Source of the DNA: Pseudomonadota bacterium
GTDB taxonomy: Bacteria; Pseudomonadota; Gammaproteobacteria; Steroidobacterales; Steroidobacteraceae
Direction: 5' to 3'
NCBI GenBank assembly: GCA_021850555.1
Contig: JAJZLX010000097.1
Span: forward strand, 1 to 6,842
Length of the DNA: 6,842 nucleotides
Shown in pieces: positions 1 to 5,014 of this stretch. The translations under genes and the position numbers were made by a program. Position 1 is the first letter of the stretch; each line of letters opens with the position of its first letter. Under the pieces are notes generated by a model. That model did not search any database, had not been told where the DNA came from, and worked only from the letters and a program-made list of their open reading frames with translations.

Positions 1-1
1 G

Positions 2-178
2 ACCAGGATCGCCTACCTCGAGCGGGCGAACGCCGAATTGAGCGATGTCGTCTTTCGCCAGCACCGCGACATCGAAGCGCTGCGCGAGCGGATCGCCGCC
101 CTGGCGCTGCGCATGCAGGCGAGGGATTCGGATCTGCCCGCCCCGTCACCGCAGGATGAGCGGCCGCCGCATTACTGA
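2..178 (+). CDS. slyX: SlyX family protein, C-terminal part (5' end outside window)
   Basis: The open frame from the left edge gives 58 residues ending in TGA at 176-178. It begins with an RIAYLER segment, continues through ELSDVVFRQ and a heptad-like stretch (IEALRERIAALALRMQ), and ends in ERPPHY. That layout is the SlyX signature: a short coiled coil followed by a disordered tail ending PPHY. E. coli SlyX is about 72 residues, so roughly the first 10-15 are missing here, including the start and RBS. The molecular role of SlyX is not firmly established; the name comes from the slyD/slyX region of E. coli. The next gene starts 12 nt downstream on the same strand, so the two are probably co-transcribed. 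Family assignment is fairly secure from the C-terminal motif and the coiled-coil pattern; function is not. Confidence 0.85.
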   Translation, partial: TRIAYLERANAELSDVVFRQHRDIEALRERIAALALRMQARDSDLPAPSPQDERPPHY

Positions 179-190
179 TCTCATGCGAAG

Positions 191-1219
191 ATGAGCGCGC
201 AAAGCGAGATGATCCCCGTCGTCGATGTCGCCCCGCTGTTCGGCGCCGATCCGGGCGCATGCGCGGCGCCGGATCGGGCGCTCTCGGCGGCGGCCCGGGA
301 CAGCGGGTTCGTGTGCATCCGTGGCCTGCCGCCGGAGGCGGTGCCGGGCCCTGCCGGCAGGGCGCGCCTGCTTGCGGTCTTCGGCCTTGACGATGCGCAC
401 AAGCGCCGCCTGTACCGGCGCAAATTCGCGCCCGAGAACCGAAACATCTATCGCGGCTGGTTCCCTCTGCAGCCCGGCAACCTGACCTCCAAGGAAGGCA
501 TCGATCTCGGCGCAGATGTCGCGCACGGCCCGGGGATCAGCTCACCCGGCGACCCGCTGCGTGAGCCGAGCCCGTTGCCGCAGGATGAGCGCCTGCCGGG
601 CTGGCGCGCGCTCATCGGCGACTATTACCGCTCCATGGAGAGGGTCGCCGAGGCGCTGATGCGCTCTTTCGCGCGCAGCCTCGGACTGCGCGAGGACTAC
701 TTCGACGGGTCGTTTCGCCGCGGACTGTCCACTTTGCGGCTGATTCGATATCCGCCGCGGGACGAGGCCGAGCTCGCGGCGCTCACCGATCCGCAGGTGT
801 GGGTCGAGGCAGCCGCGGGACGGCGCCATCTCATCGGCGCTCCCCATACGGACTCGGGCTTCCTGACGCTGCTCGCCCAAGACGGTGTTGCCGGACTGCA
901 AGCCCGCTCTCGCCAGGGGAGCTGGCTCGATGTGCCACCTCTGGAGGGCACGCTGGTCGTGAATTTCGGCCAGGTGCTCGAGCAGTGGTCGGCGGGTCGC
1001 ATCCGCGCGACGGAGCACCGGGTGCTTGGCTCGGGGCTCGAGCGTCATGCCATTCCGTTTTTCTACGAAGCCTGCGCCGAGGCGACCATCGCGCCGCTGC
1101 CGATCGATCCGCCGGACCTATTCACTCCGTTCGAATACGGCGACTTTCTCTGGAAGCGCATGACTTCGTTCATCGAATTTCGCGGGCTCGAGGCCGAGCG
1201 CACCCGCGTGAGTCGATGA
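191..1219 (+). CDS. 2-oxoglutarate/Fe(II)-type oxygenase, isopenicillin N synthase superfamily
   Basis: This 342-residue soluble protein has the DIOX_N plus 2OG-FeII_Oxy layout. The N-terminal part opens with IPVVDVAPLF (8-17), then GFVCIRG (39-45) and a YRGWFPLQPGN...KEGID block (87-105). The C-terminal jelly roll has TLRLIRYPP (181-189), the iron ligands H219 and D221 in PHTDSGFLTLL, and H276 in EHRV. The substrate/co-substrate arginine is R285 in RHAIPFF. Family members usually have R-x-S here; this protein has R-x-A (A287). Members hydroxylate, desaturate or cyclise small molecules, and the substrate cannot be read from the sequence. The start at 191 is chosen for its 12-nt spacing from the slyX stop. 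It has no good Shine-Dalgarno sequence. The ATG at 209 (Met7, just before IPVVDV) is a credible alternative. It probably shares a transcript with slyX. Confidence 0.86.
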   Translation: MSAQSEMIPVVDVAPLFGADPGACAAPDRALSAAARDSGFVCIRGLPPEAVPGPAGRARLLAVFGLDDAHKRRLYRRKFAPENRNIYRGWFPLQPGNLTSKEGIDLGADVAHGPGISSPGDPLREPSPLPQDERLPGWRALIGDYYRSMERVAEALMRSFARSLGLREDYFDGSFRRGLSTLRLIRYPPRDEAELAALTDPQVWVEAAAGRRHLIGAPHTDSGFLTLLAQDGVAGLQARSRQGSWLDVPPLEGTLVVNFGQVLEQWSAGRIRATEHRVLGSGLERHAIPFFYEACAEATIAPLPIDPPDLFTPFEYGDFLWKRMTSFIEFRGLEAERTRVSR

Positions 1220-1293
1220 GCGCCGCCGCGATCCGGGCGCCATGTCGCCGTTTGCGCCACAGGCGCCCCTGCCGCCAGCGCTCGCATCCCATC

Positions 1294-1302
1294 TGCTAGA
1301 GT
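1294..1302 (+). promoter_or_regulatory. Possible extended -10 promoter element upstream of the PAP2 leader
   Basis: TGCTAGAGT reads as an extended -10 (TG-N followed by TAGAGT, four of six matches to TATAAT). No good -35 is visible at 16-18 nt upstream, which is tolerated for extended -10 promoters. A transcript would start near 1309-1310, almost exactly at the ATG of the 21-codon leader ORF, so that ORF could be leaderless. The 146-nt gap after the oxygenase stop makes an independent promoter reasonable. This is a weak motif match only. Confidence 0.3.
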
Positions 1303-1309
1303 ACGCCTC

Positions 1310-1375
1310 ATGCCGCTCATCGAAACACCCCGCACCGTGCTCACGGCCATCGCGCCGCAGGCGCGATGGCCGTGA
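1310..1375 (+). CDS. Possible 21-codon leader ORF overlapping the PAP2 start
   Basis: ATG at 1310 opens a frame of 21 sense codons (MPLIETPRTVL...ARWP) ending in TGA at 1373-1375. Its end overlaps the PAP2 start as ATGGCCGTGA, ten bases read in two frames. It has no recognisable domain and no run of one amino acid of the kind seen in classical attenuator peptides. The RBS is poor (only GAG about 8-9 nt upstream). Because the PAP2 start lies inside a stable hairpin, a ribosome translating this ORF would melt the hairpin and terminate on top of the PAP2 start, which suggests translational coupling. The ORF could equally be chance, since its size is within random expectation. Confidence 0.3.
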   Translation: MPLIETPRTVLTAIAPQARWP

Positions 1376-1376
1376 G
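1340..1376. repeat. Perfect 16-bp inverted repeat containing the PAP2 start codon
   Basis: The arm at 1340-1355 (CTCACGGCCATCGCGC) is the exact reverse complement of 1361-1376, with a 5-nt CGCAG loop. In RNA this is a very stable GC-rich stem. The right arm holds the PAP2 ATG (1366) and the in-frame GTG at 1372. The only SD-like triplet (AGG, 1359-1361) sits at the edge of the loop. There is no T-tract on either side, so it does not look like an intrinsic terminator. A start-occluding structure is the simplest reading. Confidence 0.8.
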
Positions 1377-1989
1377 GCGCCTCCCCGCCCTCCTACCTTC
1401 CTGGCTCCTCTCGTTCGCGGCTTGCGCCGCGGTGGCGGCCTTTTCCTTCGGGCACATCGATGTGCCGATGGCGAGGTACTTCTGGAGGATCGGCCGCTTT
1501 CTGCACCCCTTGAACAAGCCGTTCGGAGCCTCCGGCATTCTGACGCTGGAGTCGGCGGTGATCCTCTCGCTGGTGCTCGCGCGGCTGGTGCGCGGCCACA
1601 TCTCGCGGTTCGCGGAAGTCCTCACCATCGCCTGTCTCGCCTCGATCTGCACCTATGGCATCAACAGTCTCGTATTGAAGCCATTTTTCGGAATTCCAAA
1701 CCCCACGGCGGTCCTGAACGGCGCCCCGCATGCGCTGCATCTTTGGAAGGGCTCGGCGATGAGCAGCTTCCCGTCCGGCCACATGATGCTCTCGGGAGCG
1801 TTCGCCGGGGTTTTCATGCGGCTTTATCGGGCAAGCACCTGGCCGCTTGCCGCCCTGCTGCTCATCGCCGCGGTCCTGTTGGTCGTCGGCGACTGGCATT
1901 TCCTGAGCGATGTGGTGGCCGGATCGTTCCTCGGTCTGTCGGCGGGCACACTGGCCGGGGAAGCATGGTCTGCCCATTTGGGCCGTTAG
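1366..1989 (+). CDS. PAP2-family membrane phosphatase-like protein
   Basis: This 207-residue protein looks integral to the inner membrane, with hydrophobic segments near 10-28, 57-75, 84-103, 141-152, 158-175 and 183-198. That matches the six-helix PAP2 fold, whose members remove phosphate from lipid phosphates such as undecaprenyl pyrophosphate or phosphatidylglycerol phosphate. Motif 2 is intact as FPSGH (135-139), and motif 3 keeps its catalytic His and Asp in HFLSD (H178, D182). Motif 1 starts at K105 but reads KPFFGIPNP, with no arginine. The SR dipeptide expected about six residues before H178 is also absent (LLVVGDW). Activity is therefore uncertain, though divergent PAP2 subgroups with HFLSDV-type motif 3 exist. 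The start at 1366 keeps the first helix whole, but the codon lies in a hairpin and has a weak RBS. It is followed by a convergent gene. No substrate can be assigned. Confidence 0.85.
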   Translation: MAVRRLPALLPSWLLSFAACAAVAAFSFGHIDVPMARYFWRIGRFLHPLNKPFGASGILTLESAVILSLVLARLVRGHISRFAEVLTIACLASICTYGINSLVLKPFFGIPNPTAVLNGAPHALHLWKGSAMSSFPSGHMMLSGAFAGVFMRLYRASTWPLAALLLIAAVLLVVGDWHFLSDVVAGSFLGLSAGTLAGEAWSAHLGR

Positions 1990-2092
1990 AAAGACAGCCG
2001 CCCGGCGGCCGCCACCGCGGGCTCGAGAGCATGCGCAAGCTCAGACGACGGTTCTGCCGGGGGGATGCTGCCGCCGCCTTCACTTCGCTCAA

Positions 2093-2133
2093 AGGCGGGC
2101 CGCGCGACGCTTCCCTTCCCGCGCGGCCCTCCT
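2093..2133. terminator. Hairpin between convergent PAP2 and kelch genes, probable terminator
   Basis: A 10-bp perfect stem joins GGGCCGCGCG (2097-2106) to 2120-2129. It extends to 13 of 14 pairs (2093-2106 with 2120-2133, one C/T mismatch), with a 13-nt pyrimidine-rich loop. It starts 6 nt past the kelch-protein stop on the minus strand and lies about 100 nt after the PAP2 stop. Neither strand has a good T-run, so it is a weak or factor-assisted terminator at best. Confidence 0.45.
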
Positions 2134-2139
2134 GCGCGC

Positions 2140-3807
2140 TCAGTGATCCGAGTCGGCCTTCACCAGCACCATCACGGGACGCGAGGCGATTCCGCTCGCC
2201 ACGACTTGCAGCTCGCTCGGGCCCGGCTCCTGGTCCGCGGGCACATCGAACCTCGTCCAGGAGACATCATCGGAGGCCACCGCCACGCTGCTGAAATCGT
2301 GGGTGCGGCTGTAGAAGACATCCCCGGTCCTCAGATTGGTGATGCGCACGATCGGGAAGTTCGTGCTGGCCTGCACGTCATCCCCATAGGCCGCACCCTG
2401 CGACATGCCGCTCAAGCGGATGCCGGCGAGCTGATAGGCGCGCCCCGGCGCGATGACGAGCGGCGTGAACAGCACGACGGGCCTCCACTGCGGCCTCGGT
2501 CTGCCGCGGGGCGTGTAGATCTCGATGTCGTTCGAGAAGTCGGTGAACAGGATCTGCCCCGTGGGCAGCACCAGCATGTCGCCGAGGTACGAGGAATCGA
2601 TCGGCGCGTTCGGCGGCCCAGGCACGGCGCTCAGCCTGCGGCCGTTCCATTCAAAGAAGGTCGAGGGCGTGTTGCCGAATCCGGGGCTCGCCATGACGAG
2701 AACCCGGCCGTCGGGCTCGAGCGCCGCCGGGCCGTCGGCGACGTCGTTGCCGCCCGGAAATTTCGGCCCAGCACGCCACGTTCCTCTGCGGCTGTCATAG
2801 ATGGCGGTATTTCCCGCACCGCACGAATTCGCGCCGCTGTAGAACACCGTGCCATTGGGCCGCAGCACGCCCGGGCCGAGCTCGAAGGTGGCGACACTCT
2901 CTGCGCCGCAGGCCGCAGCGGAATCCCACAGCTGCACGCGCGTGCTGCCCGCGCTCGACCACATGCCGCTCCAGGGGTTGTAGAGCTCGGAGTTGGTGCC
3001 CTGTGGCGTGTAGGGAAACGGCGGAATGGGAACGTACGCATCGACGGTGAGCACCTTCCGGTCGGGCAGCAGCGTCCAGCCCTCCTCATCATTCGGGTCG
3101 AATTTTCCAGCTCCGGTCTCGGTCCAGGTCATGGTTCTCGCATCGAGCAACGCCTGCTGATCGGTGCAGCAGTTTGCCTGCATGTAGGTACCGTCGGGCA
3201 GCACGATGCTCTGCGCGTCGCCGATCGTCGACCAGCCGCTCGGCGGGGCGACCGGTTTCCAGGTGTTGGTCACGGGATCGTAGATGGCCCCGAGGTCGGT
3301 CCAGACGGGGTTGCAGGCCGCCGGGGAGAACGTGCACAGATACTCACCGCCCTCGATGATCATCCGCCCGTCGGGCAGCACCGCGGTGGAATGGTAGAGC
3401 GGGTTATAGGGCGCAAGGGCGATCTGCTTCCACGTGCCGTTCACGTAGCTGCCGTGCTGGTCCGGAGTGAGCTGGTACCAGTCATCGAAGCCCGCATCCT
3501 GCACCAGCACGGTGCCGTCGGTGAGCAGGATCGGGTTGCTGGCGCCGTTGAAGAGATTGAGCTGGTGGGTGAGCGGCGTCCAGGTGCCGGCTGCCGCGTC
3601 CGATCCGCCGGCGGCTGACAGGGCGCCGGCGGATCGGGCGCCGGCCGCGGGCGGTCGCGACAGGCTCTGCGGATGCCCGACGGCGTGCGGCAGCGGCTCG
3701 AGGAGCCGTACCTGGGCGAGGGCAAGTCCGGGAAATAACAACACTGTGAGAAGCGCGAGCGCGGACCACGACCCGCGGCGCAAAAGACCTGCGCAGTACG
3801 TATGCAT
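2140..3807 (-). CDS. Exported kelch / galactose-oxidase-like seven-bladed propeller protein
   Basis: This is a 555-residue protein. Residues 1-31 form a Sec-type signal peptide: Arg10-Arg11, a hydrophobic core, and a cleavage site after ALA at 29-31. A Pro/Ala/Gly/Ser-rich linker follows (about 50-75). Seven 'L-x-DG-x-V-L' repeats then appear near 93, 143, 202, 246, 314, 363 and 413, as expected for a seven-bladed kelch propeller. Residues about 440-549 look like the C-terminal Ig-like domain of galactose-oxidase relatives. The mature protein has six cysteines (158, 165, 213, 214, 300, 329), consistent with disulfides outside the cytoplasm. By eye, the galactose oxidase Tyr495-His496 position reads Tyr407-Leu408, and the first blade lacks the cross-linked Cys. 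It is therefore probably not a copper-radical oxidase; a binding or structural role is as likely. The start has a GGAGG SD four nt upstream. The gene is monocistronic and divergent from wrbA. Confidence 0.82.
   Translation of the reverse strand: MHTYCAGLLRRGSWSALALLTVLLFPGLALAQVRLLEPLPHAVGHPQSLSRPPAAGARSAGALSAAGGSDAAAGTWTPLTHQLNLFNGASNPILLTDGTVLVQDAGFDDWYQLTPDQHGSYVNGTWKQIALAPYNPLYHSTAVLPDGRMIIEGGEYLCTFSPAACNPVWTDLGAIYDPVTNTWKPVAPPSGWSTIGDAQSIVLPDGTYMQANCCTDQQALLDARTMTWTETGAGKFDPNDEEGWTLLPDRKVLTVDAYVPIPPFPYTPQGTNSELYNPWSGMWSSAGSTRVQLWDSAAACGAESVATFELGPGVLRPNGTVFYSGANSCGAGNTAIYDSRRGTWRAGPKFPGGNDVADGPAALEPDGRVLVMASPGFGNTPSTFFEWNGRRLSAVPGPPNAPIDSSYLGDMLVLPTGQILFTDFSNDIEIYTPRGRPRPQWRPVVLFTPLVIAPGRAYQLAGIRLSGMSQGAAYGDDVQASTNFPIVRITNLRTGDVFYSRTHDFSSVAVASDDVSWTRFDVPADQEPGPSELQVVASGIASRPVMVLVKADSDH
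3600..3637. repeat. 14-bp inverted repeat inside the kelch-protein linker
   Basis: CCGATCCGCCGGCG (3600-3613) is the exact reverse complement of 3624-3637, around a 10-nt loop. GGGCGCCGGC also occurs as a direct repeat at 3621-3630 and 3636-3645, a 15-nt period that equals five codons. The repeats encode the Ala/Gly/Ser-rich linker after the signal peptide (about residues 55-70), which fits local duplication within low-complexity sequence. Confidence 0.75.
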
Positions 3808-3811
3808 TGGA

Positions 3812-3863
3812 CCTCCAGGGAGTTGTATTGTTTGGATGTAGCAGCAGCAACACCGCCCGGAGG
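3812..3863 (-). promoter_or_regulatory. Kelch-gene Shine-Dalgarno with a possible anti-SD pairing partner
   Basis: On the minus strand GGAGG (plus positions 3812-3816) sits four nt before the ATG, which fixes the start at 3807. Further upstream in the leader, CCTCCGGG (plus 3856-3863) can pair with CCTGGAGG (plus 3812-3819) over 8 bp including one G-U, with a 36-nt loop. This could mask the SD. The SD is well supported; the pairing is speculative. Confidence 0.4.
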
Positions 3864-3937
3864 GAGGCGCGCCGAGCCCACGGGGTCAATTTTGAAACCG
3901 GAAAAATCTCGAGCGGTTACTTTTGTTCGTTCATCGG

Positions 3938-3970
3938 TTCATTGCCGCCGTTATGAGCCGCCGCAATGAA
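3938..3970. promoter_or_regulatory. Operator-like palindrome centred on the kelch-gene -10
   Basis: TTCATTGC (3938-3945) and GCAATGAA (3963-3970) are exact 8-bp inverted arms separated by 17 nt. The centre (about 3954) falls on the -10 hexamer at 3950-3955. One arm lies in the promoter spacer and the other near the predicted transcription start. A further GTTCAT copy at 3929-3934 is in tandem with the one at 3937-3942. The geometry fits a dimeric repressor site; no specific regulator is recognised. Confidence 0.4.
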
Positions 3971-3978
3971 TATGTCAA
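3950..3978 (-). promoter_or_regulatory. Sigma-70-type promoter for the kelch-protein gene
   Basis: Read on the minus strand, there is a perfect -35 TTGACA (plus 3973-3978), a 17-nt spacer, and CATAAC as -10 (plus 3950-3955, four of six matches). Transcription would start near 3943 and leave a leader of about 135 nt before the ATG at 3807. This is the best promoter match in the window by spacing and -35. Confidence 0.6.
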
Positions 3979-4136
3979 GGTTTTCGCGGGCGCCGCTGCG
4001 CTTCTTGCTTCATGATGGGCGAATCGACGCCTCATGAGCATCCGGAGAGAACACAGGACATCCATTCCGACCTGATGACACGCAGTCACATCGGTGTAAC
4101 CGCACCAGCAGGGCGGCGCGCACCCGGCGTGCACCC

Positions 4137-4168
4137 TTGCACATCGCCTCGCCGTGCTGCCTTATACT
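4137..4168 (+). promoter_or_regulatory. Probable wrbA promoter
   Basis: TATACT at 4163-4168 is a good -10 (five of six). TTGCAC at 4137-4142 resembles a -35, but the spacer is 20 nt, longer than ideal, so an activator or a different -35 may be used. Transcription would start near 4175, giving a leader of about 24 nt before the wrbA ATG. A GTGCA/TGCAC inverted repeat overlaps the -35. Confidence 0.5.
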
Positions 4169-4187
4169 GCGTGCAAACCGATCCGAC

Positions 4188-4192
4188 AGGAG
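4188..4192 (+). promoter_or_regulatory. wrbA ribosome-binding site that decides the start
   Basis: AGGAG lies six nt before the ATG at 4199. The frame stays open back to a GTG at 4154, but those 15 extra codons would cover the predicted -10 and do not resemble WrbA. The ATG gives the typical [10 protein letters not shown] start. Confidence 0.85.
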
Positions 4193-4198
4193 CGCACC

Positions 4199-4870
4199 AT
4201 GGCAAAAGTCCTCGTTCTCTATTACTCGTCCTACGGCCACGTCGAGCGCATGGCGCATGCGGTCGCGGAAGGCGCCGCGTCGGTCGCGGGTACCGAGGTC
4301 ACCGTCAAACGCGTGCCCGAGCTGGTGCCCGAGGAGGTGGCGCGCAAAGCGGGCATGAAGACCGACCAGAAGGCTCCCGTGGCGAGCGTCGATGAGCTCG
4401 GCGATTACGATGCGATCCTCTTCGGCACCCCGACGCGCTTCGGCAACATGGCCGCGCAGATGCGCAACTTCCTCGACCAGACCGGCGGACTCTGGGTGAA
4501 GGGTGCTCTCGTCGGCAAAGTGGGCAGCGTCTTCGCCTCGACCGCAACTCAACACGGCGGTCAGGAAACGACTCTCACCAGCTTTCATCACACTCTGATG
4601 CATCAAGGAATGATCATCGTCGGACTGCCGTATTCCTTTGCGGGACTGACGCGCATGGACGAGGTGACCGGTGGCACGCCCTACGGCGCAACGACACTGG
4701 CGGGCGCCGACGGCACCCGCCAGCCGAGCGAGAACGAGCTGGCGGGGGCGCGCTTCCAGGGGCGACACGTCGCCGAGATCGCCGCGCGCCTGGAGCACGG
4801 CGCCGGAGAGCGTGGCCCCGCACCCAAGGCAATGCAGAATCCCACGGAAACGACCGGACCTGGACGCTGA
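4199..4870 (+). CDS. wrbA: NAD(P)H:quinone oxidoreductase, WrbA type
   Basis: WrbA is a cytoplasmic FMN flavodoxin-fold enzyme, typically tetrameric, that reduces quinones by two electrons and so limits semiquinone and superoxide formation. The sequence follows E. coli WrbA nearly throughout. It has [19 protein letters not shown] at the N-terminus (FMN phosphate loop about 10-15), then [30 protein letters not shown] (70-99), KVGSVFAST (107-115), the GGTPYGATT isoalloxazine-side loop (158-166) and [12 protein letters not shown] (184-195). The flavodoxin body ends near residue 199, about the length of E. coli WrbA (198). A 24-residue Gly/Pro/Thr-containing tail of unclear role brings the total to 223. 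It has its own promoter and a strong SD, is divergent from the kelch gene and convergent with lon. Family identity is secure; regulation is inferred. Confidence 0.96.
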   Translation: MAKVLVLYYSSYGHVERMAHAVAEGAASVAGTEVTVKRVPELVPEEVARKAGMKTDQKAPVASVDELGDYDAILFGTPTRFGNMAAQMRNFLDQTGGLWVKGALVGKVGSVFASTATQHGGQETTLTSFHHTLMHQGMIIVGLPYSFAGLTRMDEVTGGTPYGATTLAGADGTRQPSENELAGARFQGRHVAEIAARLEHGAGERGPAPKAMQNPTETTGPGR

Positions 4871-4962
4871 GCAAACCGGTACGGCGGCCTGATCATGCGA
4901 CGCGCGCCGCGGCCCGAAAGACCGCCCAGCCTCTCGCCCCGCCGGCGCGCCTGAGCGCCCTG

Positions 4963-5002
4963 CCCGCCGCGCGGCGGCTCTCTACGAGCCGCCGCGCGCG
5001 GG
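4963..5002. terminator. Strong hairpin between convergent wrbA and lon, probable terminator
   Basis: A 13-bp perfect stem joins 4968-4980 to 4986-4998 around a TCTAC loop. It continues for 4 bp (4963-4966 with 4999-5002) past one bulged C at 4967. It lies 12 nt after the lon stop on the minus strand and 92 nt after the wrbA stop. A smaller stem, GGGCG/CGCCC (5000-5013), follows the lon stop directly. No T-tract is present on either strand, so termination may need Rho, or the hairpin may protect the 3' ends. Confidence 0.5.
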
Positions 5003-5014
5003 CGATCTCGCCCC

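Larger units (their letters stand above)
3808..4198. other. 391-bp divergent intergenic region between the kelch gene and wrbA
   Basis: This is the longest non-coding stretch and is visibly more AT-rich around 3886-3990. It holds a minus-strand promoter with an overlapping palindrome (3938-3978), an untranslated leader for the kelch gene of about 135 nt, and the wrbA promoter (4137-4168). I see no convincing small gene, tRNA or known riboswitch in it. Frames that cross it are extensions of shadow frames. Confidence 0.7.

Noticed and set aside
1235..1268. GGGCGCC/GGCGCCC inverted repeat after the oxygenase as a terminator
   Set aside because: The stem is only 7 bp with a 20-nt loop and no T-tract, and the GGCGCC core is itself palindromic. 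Too weak to call.
1997..2009. GCCGC-CCG-GCGGC stem just after the PAP2 stop as a terminator
   Set aside because: It has only five base pairs in very GC-rich sequence with no T-run, so it is likely chance.
1242..2294. 350-codon plus-strand frame covering the PAP2 gene
   Set aside because: The product is Arg/Pro/Ala-rich and low in complexity. It overlaps the recognisable PAP2 frame completely and extends into the convergent gene.
2065..3618. Long plus-strand open frame (517 codons) antisense to the kelch gene
   Set aside because: Its translation is rich in Arg, His and Gly without a domain, and it mirrors the minus-strand gene, which has a signal peptide, an SD and seven repeats. Long antisense frames are expected at this GC content.
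3833..3850. Possible closer kelch promoter (TTGCTG, 17 nt, TACAAC on the minus strand)
   Set aside because: Both hexamers are poor, and the transcript would start on top of the SD. The TTGACA promoter at 3950-3978 is far better.
3913..4103. GCGGTTAC (3913-3920) and its inverted copy GTAACCGC (4096-4103) as paired regulator sites
   Set aside because: An 8-mer pair about 175 bp apart is not distinctive without conservation data.
4154..4198. GTG at 4154 as an upstream wrbA start
   Set aside because: The added 15 residues do not match WrbA, lie over the predicted -10, and have no SD. The ATG at 4199 has AGGAG at the right distance.
4010..4798. 262-codon minus-strand frame opposite wrbA
   Set aside because: It is the shadow of wrbA on the other strand, with no recognisable domain. 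wrbA matches its family along its length.
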